From Lysobacter soyae (GTDB lineage Bacteria > Pseudomonadota > Gammaproteobacteria > Xanthomonadales > Xanthomonadaceae): DNA of 64,000 bases. Positions 25,450 through 33,714 of this stretch are shown piece by piece. Both the position numbers and the translations under genes were made by a program. Location of the stretch: positions 1,674,001 to 1,738,000 of the forward strand of contig NZ_CP080544.1 in NCBI RefSeq assembly GCF_019551435.1, in the 5' to 3' direction. The notes below the pieces were generated by a model. It ran no database searches, was not told the origin of the DNA, and saw nothing but the letters and a program-made list of their open reading frames with translations. Each line of letters begins with the position of its first letter. The first letter of the stretch is position 1.

Positions 25450-27435
25450 TCAAGCGTGCGCCGGATCGGCAACGTATTTTTCTTTGGTTGCCGTGCGATA
25501 CAGCAGCCATGCAACCAGGGCAAGAACGGCCAAGCCGACATACTTGCTGAAGTGGTAAGCCTCAGGCAAAGCCAGTACATCGGCGCGCTTGCTGATCACG
25601 ATCGGAATGGCGATCGCGATACCCATTAGTGCTTCACCGGTGATCAGACCCGCGGCAAACAAGGTGCCCGGACGATGCACGCGATCACGTGCTTCATCGC
25701 TCGCACCGAGCACGCCTTGGCGACGTTCGACGATATAGGCGAGCAAGCCACCGAGGAAGATCGGCACCATCAATTCAAGCGGCAAGTAAATGCCGATTGC
25801 AGCAGCCAACACCGGCACACGGAAAGTCGACTTGCGCGCTTTGAGCCACTCGTCGAAGGCGATGATGGCGGCGCCGATCACCGCACCGATGCCGATCATG
25901 TCCCAAGGCAGTTTGCCGCCGAACAAACCTTTTGCCACCGAGGCCATCAAGGTGGCTTGCGGCGCGGCAAGTGCATTCGGATGCGCCGCATCACGGGCAC
26001 CGATCCCGTAAGCCTGTGCCAGCAAGTTCAATACCGGTGCCATGATCAGCGCACAAGAGAAGGCGCCGATCATCAACATGACTTGTTGTTTCCAAGGCGT
26101 CGCGCCGACGATATAACCGGCTTTCAAGTCCTGCAGGTTGTCACCGCCCACCGCTGCGGCACAGCAGACCACCGCGCCGATCATGATGGCCGCCACCGCG
26201 CCCAAGGGTGCACCGCCACCGCCGACCGGGGCCTTGCCCGAAGCGCCCAGCAACAGCAGCAACACGGCCGAAGCGAACAGGATGGTCGCAATCGTGATAC
26301 CGGAGACCGGATTGTTGGACGAACCCACCAATCCCGCGAGGTAGCCGGAGACGGACACAAACAGGAAGCCGGCAACAATCATGATGATCGCCATCGGCAC
26401 ACTGACGGCCCAGTTGCCGACAATGGCTTGATACAGGAGCAACAACGGCAGAACAAACAAGACCAAGCCGATCAGCATCCACTTCATCGGCAAATCGCGC
26501 TCGGTGTGATGAACGATGGCGCCGCCTTCCGCCCGGGCGGCGGCGATACCGCTCTTGATGCCGGACAGCAAAGATTTGCGCAGCGAGAACAAGGTCCAGA
26601 CACCGCCGATCAACATCGCGCCGACACCGAGGTATCGGATCTTCGCCGACCAGATGGCGCCGGCGGCATCCGCGGCACTCGCGTTGGCGAGCTCTTGTGC
26701 CATGGCAGGGTCGGTGTGCAAGAACATCGCGTGATACATCGGGATGGCGATGTTCCAAGACAGGATGCTGCCTGACAACACCACAATGCCGATGTTCAAA
26801 CCGACGATGTAACCCACACCGAGCAAGGCGGGCGACAAATTGGTGCCCATATAGCCCAGATATTTGCCGATGAAGCCGCTGCCCACCGCGTTGTCCGGAA
26901 TGAGCTTCATGCCGCTTTCCGCGGCGAGTTTGACGATCGCGCCGAGCGCGCCGGAGATGCCGAGAATCTTCAAGCCCGGGCCCGGATTTTCACCGGCTTT
27001 CAACACTTCGGCGGCTGCCTTGCCTTCCGGGAAAGGCAGCGGTTCTTCGACAATCATCGAGCGGCGCAACGGCACCGAGAACAACACGCCCAACAAACCA
27101 CCCAAACCGGCAATGGCCAAGACCCACGAATAACGGAAGTCTTGCCAATAGCCCATGATGATGAGCGCGGGAATGGTGAAAATGACGCCCGCGGCGATCG
27201 ACGAGCCGGCCGATGCGCCGGTCTGGACGATGTTGTTTTCAAGAATGCTGCCGCCGCCGAGGAGCCGCAACACGCCCATGGAAACCACGGCGGCGGGAAT
27301 GGCGGTGGCAATGGTCAGGCCGGCAAACAAGCCCAAGTAGGCATTGGCGGCCGACAGGATGACGGCAAGCACGATCGAAAGAATGACCGCACGAAAGGTT
27401 AATTGCCGAGGCGAACCGGCGTCGGTTGTATTCAT
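25450..27435 (-). CDS. OPT-family oligopeptide transporter
   Basis: 661 aa with about 14-16 hydrophobic segments. It starts PRQLTFRAVILSIVLAVILSAANAYLGLFAGLT, the OPT signature with the NAYLGL motif. Other hallmarks are ENNIVQTGASAGSSIAAGVIFTIPAL, MGTNLSPALLGVGYIVGL and the C-terminal GGLLAYIVERR and FAAGLITGEALMG. OPT proteins import short peptides (bacterial members of this clade) or metal chelates. The S9 peptidase starts 22 bp after its stop, on the same strand, so the two are probably one transcript. Confidence 0.92.
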   Translation of the reverse strand: MNTTDAGSPRQLTFRAVILSIVLAVILSAANAYLGLFAGLTIATAIPAAVVSMGVLRLLGGGSILENNIVQTGASAGSSIAAGVIFTIPALIIMGYWQDFRYSWVLAIAGLGGLLGVLFSVPLRRSMIVEEPLPFPEGKAAAEVLKAGENPGPGLKILGISGALGAIVKLAAESGMKLIPDNAVGSGFIGKYLGYMGTNLSPALLGVGYIVGLNIGIVVLSGSILSWNIAIPMYHAMFLHTDPAMAQELANASAADAAGAIWSAKIRYLGVGAMLIGGVWTLFSLRKSLLSGIKSGIAAARAEGGAIVHHTERDLPMKWMLIGLVLFVLPLLLLYQAIVGNWAVSVPMAIIMIVAGFLFVSVSGYLAGLVGSSNNPVSGITIATILFASAVLLLLLGASGKAPVGGGGAPLGAVAAIMIGAVVCCAAAVGGDNLQDLKAGYIVGATPWKQQVMLMIGAFSCALIMAPVLNLLAQAYGIGARDAAHPNALAAPQATLMASVAKGLFGGKLPWDMIGIGAVIGAAIIAFDEWLKARKSTFRVPVLAAAIGIYLPLELMVPIFLGGLLAYIVERRQGVLGASDEARDRVHRPGTLFAAGLITGEALMGIAIAIPIVISKRADVLALPEAYHFSKYVGLAVLALVAWLLYRTATKEKYVADPAHA

Positions 27436-27651
27436 GGAACCCCCGAGGGTTGAGATTCCATGAAACTACGGTGAAACGCCTTTGAAGTCCAGCCGCATCA
27501 ATTGGGAGAGATAAATCCGGTCGCCACCGGACCGCGAAGTATGGCTGCCGCGCTAAATTTTCTCCAATTTCTCAAGTTCAAGAGTTGGCGATATTTGCAA
27601 GATCCCGATCGGTCCAGTCTTAAACATGCCTCTGAGTGTGAACCGGAATCA
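27436..27651. other. Intergenic: OPT 5' region and 3' flank of the orphan gene
   Basis: 216 bp without a supportable gene. It holds the leader of the OPT gene and becomes AT-richer towards 27651, where the low-GC patch begins. No convincing promoter or terminator was identified by eye. Confidence 0.4.
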
Positions 27652-28005
27652 CTAACATGACGCTGCGGATTTGTTAAACCATCCTAGGGACAGGTCGTCC
27701 ACTACCCAGTCATGATCAGGTGCCCTCATCGACATATGAACACCTACGAATTCAAAGCCTTTGTCGCCGACTACGGCATAGATTGAACTAGTACAGCTAA
27801 CGCCTCCATATCCCACCAGTTTTTGTCGGACACCAATAAGACTGACAGCTTTCACCTTTCCAACGGCTGCTAGAACTTCTTGCGAGTGCGCTATTGATGA
27901 AGTCGCTATCGGCTGCGAAGTTGACACAAGCGAAAATACAAAAACGTAAGCAGCCATCAACGCCACAAGGGCTCCAAAGGACAGAATCACCTTTTTTGTT
28001 TTCAT
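27652..28005 (-). CDS. Orphan small exported or membrane-anchored protein
   Basis: 117 aa, not recognised. One N-terminal hydrophobic segment (VILSFGALVALMAAYVFVFSLV, about 6-27), then a short extracytoplasmic domain with two Cys (GVSCTSSIY and the C-terminal SAASC) and a pattern of alternating Gly and hydrophobics (YAVVGDKGFEFVGVHM, WVVDDLSLGW). The general look recalls Coa1-like small proteins, but this is weak. Base composition is visibly AT-richer than neighbouring genes, and the start codon lies only about 5 bp inside the end of an IS3 remnant, so its native promoter is probably lost. Coding status is uncertain. Confidence 0.5.
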   Translation of the reverse strand: MKTKKVILSFGALVALMAAYVFVFSLVSTSQPIATSSIAHSQEVLAAVGKVKAVSLIGVRQKLVGYGGVSCTSSIYAVVGDKGFEFVGVHMSMRAPDHDWVVDDLSLGWFNKSAASC

Positions 28006-28338
28006 CTACTGGACCGACCAGTTTTTCCTAGACACTCTGGTGCCGCTCTTTGAATAACGCCTTTCAAACTCTACAGGGGACAGGCCGTCAGCGGAACCAA
28101 GTCGCCTGATCGGGTTGTGAAAGATCTCGATGCAATCGAAGACATCTTGTCTCGCTATCTCCCGGCGACGGTAGATTCGACCCTTCATCAGTTCCTTCTT
28201 CGATGCGCCGAAGAAACTCTCTGCTAGCGTTGTCATGACGGGTTCCGCAACGGCTCATGCTGGAAACATCCGATGTGCCGTCAGGAACGATTGCTAATCT
28301 GAGCGGGTGAACTGGCTCCCCTGATCGGAGTGCGCCAT
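28006..28338 (-). pseudogene. IS3-family transposase remnant (OrfB C-terminus)
   Basis: Minus-strand translation gives, in pieces, HSDQGSQFTRSD, then an in-frame TAG where Trp is usual, QSFLTAHRM, SSMSRCG and HDN in another frame, and finally LAESFFGASKKELMKGRIY...DVFDCIEIFHNPIRRLGS...LSPVEFERRY. These are the ordered blocks of IS3-group DDE transposases around the last Asp and the Glu. At least one nonsense and two frameshifts make it inactive, and everything upstream (OrfA and the first half of OrfB) is missing. The last intact piece is 28006-28236. A TGGACCGACCAG end is visible at 28010. Confidence 0.85.
28010..28034 (+). mobile_element. Terminal inverted-repeat end of the IS3-family remnant
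   Basis: TGGACCGACCAGTTTTTCCT begins with the TG characteristic of IS3-family ends and marks the inner junction of the remnant. The other end is not identifiable. The transposase stop codon (28006-28008) lies just outside this end, so the frame reads into flanking DNA. Confidence 0.5.
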
Positions 28339-28375
28339 AGACATAAGTACGAGTTACCGAATTGCGCCCAATCTC

Positions 28376-28401
28376 AAAAAAACGGGCGCACTAGGCGCCC
28401 G
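28376..28401 (-). terminator. Rho-independent terminator of ssb
   Basis: On the minus strand a 7-bp stem CGGGCGC/GCGCCCG with a 5-base loop is followed directly by seven T residues (A-run at 28376-28382 on the plus strand). It lies 27-52 bp after the ssb stop. Confidence 0.85.
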
Positions 28402-28427
28402 CGGTATTGCTTGCAATCTGCTTTGAA

Positions 28428-28919
28428 TCAGAACGGAATATCGTCGTCGGGCATACCGAAGTCATTCGGGATCTGTGCCGGTGCCGGCGCGTTGGCCGGT
28501 TCGCGGCGCTGCGCCGGTTGACGGGAACCGCGGTTGGCGTAGTCGCTACGTTCGTAACCACCACCACCGCCGCCTTCGCTTGAACCACCGCCACCGCCCA
28601 GCATCTGCATTTCGTCTGCAATGATGTCGGTGGTGTAGTGCTTCTGGCCGTCCTTTTCGTACGAACCGTATTCGATACGGCCTTCGATATAGACGGTGCG
28701 CCCCTTCTTCAGATATTCGCCGGCGATTTCACCGAGCTTGCCAAAGAGCGTGACACGATGCCATTCCGTCTTTTCCTGGTTGTTGCCATCACGATCTTTT
28801 CGAACGTTGGTCGTAGCCAGGCTGAGCCGACAGATGGCCATGCCCCCTTGTGAAAACTTCACTTCGGGGTCGTTGCCCAGATTGCCGACCAGGATCACCT
28901 TGTTAATTCCGCGAGCCAT
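28428..28919 (-). CDS. ssb: Single-stranded DNA-binding protein
   Basis: 163 aa. The OB fold occupies about residues 1-110 (ARGINKVILVGNLGNDPEVKFS, ATTNVRKDRDGNNQEKTEWHRVTLFGKLGEIAGEYLKKGRTVYIEGRI). A Gly/Ser/Arg-rich linker with GGGGSSEGGGGGGYERSDY (about 112-130) leads to the acidic protein-docking tip ending DDDIPF. Homotetramer in replication, repair and recombination. Divergent from ispB; a strong terminator follows. Confidence 0.97.
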   Translation of the reverse strand: MARGINKVILVGNLGNDPEVKFSQGGMAICRLSLATTNVRKDRDGNNQEKTEWHRVTLFGKLGEIAGEYLKKGRTVYIEGRIEYGSYEKDGQKHYTTDIIADEMQMLGGGGGSSEGGGGGGYERSDYANRGSRQPAQRREPANAPAPAQIPNDFGMPDDDIPF

Positions 28920-29021
28920 TTCTTTCCTTCGTCTTGGTCTTGGTTTATGAATGCCCGAGATTGGGCGAGACCATTGGATGATATCAGCGCGGAGTCGCCA
29001 ATCCTGAGATATCCGATACTC

Positions 29022-29057
29022 AGGTAGGGTTTCCGGACCCCATTTATAATCGGGGTC
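29022..29057 (+). promoter_or_regulatory. Probable ispB promoter with hairpin GACCCC/GGGGTC
   Basis: A perfect -10 hexamer TATAAT sits at 29045-29050, 28 bp before the ispB start; the -35 is weak. It is bracketed by GACCCC (29037-29042) and GGGGTC (29052-29057), an inverted repeat around the -10 that resembles the GGGGTCAGA repeats elsewhere in the window. Confidence 0.45.
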
Positions 29058-29077
29058 TGACCCACCGAAAGTCGATC

Positions 29078-30064
29078 ATGCCCAATTCCGCCGTTCTTGC
29101 CTTGAAAGACATCCAAACGCTGGCCGCGCCCGACATGGCGGCCGTGGATGCCCTGATCCGCAAGCGGCTGGCGTCCGACGTCGTGCTGATCAACCAAGTC
29201 GCCGAATACATCATCGGTGCCGGCGGCAAGCGTTTGCGCCCGATGCTGCTATTGCTGGCGGCGCGCGCGCTCGGCTACCAAGGTGCGGATGCGCACCAAT
29301 TGGCGGCGGTGGTCGAATTCATCCACACCTCCACCCTGCTTCATGACGACGTGGTGGACGAGTCCGACATGCGTCGTGGGCGGCAAACCGCCAATGCGGT
29401 CTGGGGCAACGCCACCAGTGTGTTGGTGGGCGATTTTCTGTACTCGCGCAGTTTCCAATTGATGGTGGAATTGCAGCGCATGGATGTGCAGACCCTGCTC
29501 GCCGACACCACCAACATGATCGCCGAAGGTGAAGTGCTGCAGCTGCTGCATGTGCGCAATCCCGATACCACCGAAGCCGCCTATCTACGTGTGATTGAAC
29601 GCAAAACGGCCATCCTGTTTGCCGCGGCCACCCAACTGGGCGCCATGCTGGCCGGGCGCGATGCCGCCACGCAAGACGCCTTGCGCGAATACGGCATGAA
29701 GCTCGGTTATGCCTTCCAAATCGCCGACGACGTGCTCGACTACACCGCGGACGCCGACACCTTGGGCAAGAATTTGGGCGACGATCTGGCGGAAGGCAAA
29801 GCCACCCTGCCCGTCATCCACGCCATTGCCCATTCCGATGCGGCGACCAAAGAGCGCCTGCGCGCGATTGTGCAAAACGGTGAAATCGAGGCCCTGCCGG
29901 AAATGGTTGCCGCGATTCATGCCTGCCAAAGCCTCGAGTATTCAAAGGCAATGGCGGAAAGCTACGCGCGCGAAGCCGAGCTTGCGCTGGCTGGCCTTGA
30001 AGACAACGACGCCGTTGCAGCGCTGCGGGGCCTCGCGCATTACGCGATTTCCCGCAGCCATTGA
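29078..30064 (+). CDS. ispB: Polyprenyl (octaprenyl) diphosphate synthase
   Basis: 328 aa trans-prenyltransferase that elongates FPP with IPP to the ubiquinone side chain. Motifs are GAGGKRLRPMLLLLAA (IPP-binding), the first Asp-rich motif LLHDDVVDESDMRRG (DDxxD near residues 89-93), VWGNATSVLVGDFLYSRSF, and the second Asp-rich motif FQIADDVLDYTADADTLGKNLGDDLAEGKATLP near 210-230. Chain length (C40) is inferred from the family. It is convergent with the next gene, with 3 bp between them. Confidence 0.94.
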   Translation: MPNSAVLALKDIQTLAAPDMAAVDALIRKRLASDVVLINQVAEYIIGAGGKRLRPMLLLLAARALGYQGADAHQLAAVVEFIHTSTLLHDDVVDESDMRRGRQTANAVWGNATSVLVGDFLYSRSFQLMVELQRMDVQTLLADTTNMIAEGEVLQLLHVRNPDTTEAAYLRVIERKTAILFAAATQLGAMLAGRDAATQDALREYGMKLGYAFQIADDVLDYTADADTLGKNLGDDLAEGKATLPVIHAIAHSDAATKERLRAIVQNGEIEALPEMVAAIHACQSLEYSKAMAESYAREAELALAGLEDNDAVAALRGLAHYAISRSH

Positions 30065-30067
30065 GCA

Positions 30068-30856
30068 TTAAGGTGTAGCGGCAAAGCGTCCTTTGAAGAA
30101 GGCGTGCATCATCATGTACGCACGACGCGCAGCACGCTCGTTATAGCGGCAACCATCGGCGTTCTTTCCTTCCAGCGCAAAACAATGTTCGGCGCCGCTG
30201 AAGTTGACGAATTGCCAATCAGCACCTGCGTTGTCCATTTCTTTTTCAAATGGCACGATGTCCGGCGCAACGCCTTTGTCATTGGCACCGTTCAACACCA
30301 ACAACGGCGTCTGCACGCTGTTGGCCGCCGCCGGCATTTGTGTCGACAAGCCGCCATGGAAGGTGACAATCCCGGCCAACGGTACACCGCTGCGCGCCAG
30401 CTCCAAAACAGAGGTGCCGCCGAAGCAGAAGCCGAATGCGCCGATCTTGTCGCGATCCAGCGGCGCTTTGCCCGACTGCGCAGTGAAGGCCGCTAACGCA
30501 GCTTTCATCCGGTCGCGCATCAGCTGCGGCTTGGGTGCCAACTTCATGACTTGGGCCTTGGCCTCGGCATCGTTTTTCGGATGCACGCCTTTGCCGTACA
30601 TATCCACGAGCAGCACGACATAGTCGCGACCTGCCTGTTGTTTTGCTTTGGCAATGGCGGCATCGTTAATGCCCAGCCAGTCCGGCACCATCAGTAAACC
30701 GGGCCGTTTTTCGGCCGTGGCATTGTCGTAGACCAGCACGCCCGAGTAGGTCTTTCCGTCCACCTGCCATTCCACAGGTTTGGAGGTCATCGCCGCGGAG
30801 GCATTGAGTGATGCAAAGATGGCGAGAGCCGCTAGGGCCGTCAGATGCTTTTTCAC
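30068..30856 (-). CDS. Exported dienelactone hydrolase-family protein
   Basis: 262 aa from a GTG start. Signal peptide KKHLTALAALAIFASLNASAA, cut near residue 22. Alpha/beta-hydrolase motifs are VYDNATAEKRPGLLMVPDWLGI, the nucleophile elbow GAFGFCFGGTSVLELA (Cys in place of Ser, as in dienelactone hydrolases, near residue 147), VLNGANDKGVAPDIVPFEKEM (Asp) and FSGAEHCFALEG (His). A periplasmic location is unusual for classical DLH; the substrate is unknown. A TCTGACCCC-type repeat region lies upstream. Confidence 0.85.
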   Translation of the reverse strand: MKKHLTALAALAIFASLNASAAMTSKPVEWQVDGKTYSGVLVYDNATAEKRPGLLMVPDWLGINDAAIAKAKQQAGRDYVVLLVDMYGKGVHPKNDAEAKAQVMKLAPKPQLMRDRMKAALAAFTAQSGKAPLDRDKIGAFGFCFGGTSVLELARSGVPLAGIVTFHGGLSTQMPAAANSVQTPLLVLNGANDKGVAPDIVPFEKEMDNAGADWQFVNFSGAEHCFALEGKNADGCRYNERAARRAYMMMHAFFKGRFAATP

Positions 30857-30867
30857 GTGTTGGAATC

Positions 30868-30989
30868 CGAAAAGGGGTCAACACACTTTCTACGCCAAAG
30901 GGTGTGAAAACCACGCTGAATCAATTTGGGGAATGGCGTCGGGGAAATTTCATCTGACCCCATTTTGAAAGTCACTCTGACCCCCTTTC
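30868..30989. repeat. Scattered TCTGACCCC-type repeat half-sites
   Basis: AAAAGGGGTCA (30870-30880), CATCTGACCCCATTTT (30951-30966) and GTCACTCTGACCCCCTTT (30971-30988) are partial copies of the nested repeat found after aceA. They fill the gap between the dienelactone hydrolase and the end of murD2, and the last one touches the murD2 stop codon (30990-30992). Confidence 0.6.
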
Positions 30990-32372
30990 TTAGTGGACGC
31001 CTTGGCCGGGGATTTCGCCGACGCGATCGGGATCGAAGCCGGCGATTCTGGCGAAGTCTTTGCCGCGTTCGACGTAGTCCTTGTACATGCCGAAGCTTGG
31101 GGCACCCGGCGACATCAACACCACGCCTTCGCCTTGCAATGCTGCGCGAGCCTTTGCGACGGCATCGGCGAGATCGGTGGCGGAATCCAGTCGTACGCCC
31201 TTCGCTTCACAGGCGCGGCGAATGATCGCGTTGATGCGTGGTCCTATGGCACCCATGGTGACAATCGCGACGGGGGCGTCTTGCAGCAAGTGGTCGGCGA
31301 ACGGATACCAATCCAGGCCGCGATCGTGCCCACCGAGAATGATGGCGACCTCTCGACCGGCATAGACATTCAATGCCGCGCGCGCAGTGTCCGGCGTCGT
31401 GCTGATCGAATCATTGACGTACTCAATGCCGTCCTTGATCCCCATCGACTGCAGTCGGTGCGGCAGCGGTTTGAAGGCCAAGGCCGACAAGGCCAAATCG
31501 CGCGCATCGAAACCCAAGGCTTCCAAGGCCAACAACACGCCGCACAGGTTGCCGCGATTGTGCGTGCCCGGCAGCGGCATCTTCGACACGTCGATGATTT
31601 TTTCATCGCCGCGGTAAATCTCATTCCCACGCAAATGCCAACCTTCGGGATGGTTGTACCAATGCACCTGCGAACTTGGCAATGTGAGCTTGGCGAGTTT
31701 GGCATCGGCGGCGTTCAACACGGCGATATGGGGCTTGGCATCGGTGAGCAATGCGAGTTTGTCGCGGACATACACCGCTTCGCTCCCGTGCCAGTCCAGA
31801 TGTTCGGCGATGACATTGGTGACCAACGCGAGATGCGGACGGACGCCACTGGCGGCCACCTCACGCGTCTGAAAGCTCGACAACTCAATTGCCCAAAAGT
31901 CGGCGCGCGCATCGATCATGTCGGCAAGCGGCATGCCGATATTGCCGACCAGTCCGACCTGTTTTCCTGCCGCGCGCAGCAAATGCGCTAGCAAAGCCGT
32001 CGACGTGCTCTTGCCTTTGGTACCGGTCACGCAAAGGGTTTTGTCACCGGCGTGTTCGGCGAACCACAGGCAGGTACCACTGCTGAACACGGTGCCATGC
32101 GCGGCGGCGGCTTCGACCATCGGTTGATACGGAGAAATGCCCGGCGACTTGAAGACAACGTCGTAATGCGACAACACTTCGGCATCAACATGCACGTTGC
32201 AGACCACGCGCGGATCGTTCATCGCCTCGACGATCTGCGCCTCAACGTCGTTGCAAATCACGGTCAAATTGAGGTCGGGCAGTTCGGCGCGGATGGCCTG
32301 ATAGACCGCCCTGCCTTCCTTGCCCCAACCCCAAATCGCGACGCGGCGATTCGCCAGCTCAAAAATGCGCAC
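30990..32372 (-). CDS. murD2: UDP-N-acetylmuramoyl-L-alanine--L-glutamate ligase (MurD2)
   Basis: Mur ligase, about 460 aa from the GTG at 32372 (GGGAGA precedes it; an ATG at 32390 is the alternative). The N-terminal Rossmann domain reads RRVAIWGWGKEGRAVYQAI. ATP-binding P-loop CVTGTKGKSTSTALLAHLL near residue 115, ELSSFQTREV, NVIAEHLDWHGSEAVYVRDK and the C-terminal PLPHRLQSMGIKDGIEYVNDSISTTPDTA follow. Xanthomonad MurD2 adds L-Glu, not D-Glu, to UDP-MurNAc-L-Ala; the product is epimerised by MurL, whose gene overlaps this one. Assignment as MurD2 rests on that pairing and overall resemblance. Confidence 0.9.
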   Translation of the reverse strand: MRIFELANRRVAIWGWGKEGRAVYQAIRAELPDLNLTVICNDVEAQIVEAMNDPRVVCNVHVDAEVLSHYDVVFKSPGISPYQPMVEAAAAHGTVFSSGTCLWFAEHAGDKTLCVTGTKGKSTSTALLAHLLRAAGKQVGLVGNIGMPLADMIDARADFWAIELSSFQTREVAASGVRPHLALVTNVIAEHLDWHGSEAVYVRDKLALLTDAKPHIAVLNAADAKLAKLTLPSSQVHWYNHPEGWHLRGNEIYRGDEKIIDVSKMPLPGTHNRGNLCGVLLALEALGFDARDLALSALAFKPLPHRLQSMGIKDGIEYVNDSISTTPDTARAALNVYAGREVAIILGGHDRGLDWYPFADHLLQDAPVAIVTMGAIGPRINAIIRRACEAKGVRLDSATDLADAVAKARAALQGEGVVLMSPGAPSFGMYKDYVERGKDFARIAGFDPDRVGEIPGQGVH

Positions 32373-33714
32373 GGACTTTCTCCCACACATGGGCGGGAAT
32401 GCCGTGTTCGCCTTCGAGCGTCAACAAGGATTCAATCGACAAGTCTTCGGCGGCGAGCTGCGGCGCGATTTCCCGCGCGAATCGTGCCACCAAAGCATCC
32501 TCGTCCCATTCGGAACGCTGGGTCAGTGCGGCCAGCGCGGCGCGCGACTCTTTGGCTTCACCGACGCATTCGAAAGGTTTGTGATTGCGATATTCGAGCA
32601 AGGCGTCGTAGCCCTCGATCTGGCTTTCATCGTCCAACAAGTTGCGGCCGAAAATGGACACCAATCGCGTCTTGGCCATAAACGGCGCCAATGCCAAGAA
32701 TACGAAGTGGCACTTCGGACAGACACCGCACCAGCGCTGCGTCGGTTTCTCGCCCAAAAGATGGAAGTTGCGATTGCAGCTGGAGAACCAGGCGTCATAT
32801 TTATCAGTGCGGGCGAACTGACGGGCCACGGCCAACTCGGACAAGGGTCGCAACAGCGAGTAGTAGCGCAAGTCCGCCGCTACGCGCTTGCGCACGATGT
32901 CCGCGAACGCACTTTCAAACGCCCAGCCCTTCGACCATTGGTGGTTCACTTCGCCGGTGCCCTCGATCAGACTGCCGTAGCTTGCCGAGCGCTCGTTCGA
33001 GAACACCACCTGATTCGCACCGGTGACAATCGCGGCCAACACCAAAATCGCCGAGTTCACCGCCGTGACCGGAATATGTCCGTTCCACGCGCCCAAGCGA
33101 TTGAGCTCAAACAGCTCCGGTGCCAACTGACGCGTGATGTTCAAGGTCGGCAAGCCGGTACGTGCGGCGCAGGTGGCAATCAATTGCGAGCCGCCGACCC
33201 AACTCACCACGGGATTGACGCCGGCATCGCGCAGTGCCTCGATCGACACCAGCGAATCCTTGCCGCCGCCGATCGCGACCAAGGCACGCTCTGCCAATCC
33301 GGCGTCAACGGCCGCGGGCGCAGATTCGGCCGCATGCGGAAAGGCGATGCGGCCGTGCAAATCCAGACCGTTCCGATAGGCGAACTCACCCAAGCCGTTC
33401 AAATACACCGAATCGAGGAACCGCGCGAGATCGGCATCGATTGCACCGCTTTCGATGGTGATTTCCGGCGGTACCGCTGCTTTGTAGTAGCTGACACCGG
33501 CAATCAAATGCAGCAGCTGCGTCGCGGCTTCGGCCGCTTTGCGCCGGGTCGCGTCCAAGTTGAACGGCGCGCCCGGAATGACCACGGTCTCCACCATCAG
33601 AGGGCCATCGTCGAACGCATAGGCGAGTTTTGCCTCGCCGGTCTCGGTGTCGAAGCTGTGGCTGACGAATCGGAAACGCGCCACCGACGTACGGTCGAAT
33701 TCCATAATATTCAC
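32359..33714 (-). CDS. murL: UDP-N-acetyl-alpha-D-muramoyl-L-alanyl-L-glutamate epimerase (MurL)
   Basis: 451 aa. ATP-dependent epimerase turning the terminal L-Glu of UDP-MurNAc-L-Ala-L-Glu into D-Glu. An ATP-pyrophosphatase-like loop ALVAIGGGKDSLVSIEAL places GGGKDS at residues 149-154. Other blocks are TGLPTLNITRQLAPELFELN, NGHIPVTAVNSAILVLAAIV, VVFSNERSASYGSLIEGTGEVNHQWSKG, and the Cys cluster CGVCPKCHF (Cys329, 332, 335) with Cys313 in SSCNRNFH. The start ATG overlaps the lysAC stop (ATGA), and the end overlaps murD2 by 14 bp. Confidence 0.92.
   Translation of the reverse strand: MNIMEFDRTSVARFRFVSHSFDTETGEAKLAYAFDDGPLMVETVVIPGAPFNLDATRRKAAEAATQLLHLIAGVSYYKAAVPPEITIESGAIDADLARFLDSVYLNGLGEFAYRNGLDLHGRIAFPHAAESAPAAVDAGLAERALVAIGGGKDSLVSIEALRDAGVNPVVSWVGGSQLIATCAARTGLPTLNITRQLAPELFELNRLGAWNGHIPVTAVNSAILVLAAIVTGANQVVFSNERSASYGSLIEGTGEVNHQWSKGWAFESAFADIVRKRVAADLRYYSLLRPLSELAVARQFARTDKYDAWFSSCNRNFHLLGEKPTQRWCGVCPKCHFVFLALAPFMAKTRLVSIFGRNLLDDESQIEGYDALLEYRNHKPFECVGEAKESRAALAALTQRSEWDEDALVARFAREIAPQLAAEDLSIESLLTLEGEHGIPAHVWEKVRAHF

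Noticed and set aside
27608-27618. GATCGGTCCA resembling the IS3 remnant end on the other side of the orphan gene
   Set aside because: Only about 10 bases resemble the end at 28010, without further extension; could be chance, so no composite element is claimed.
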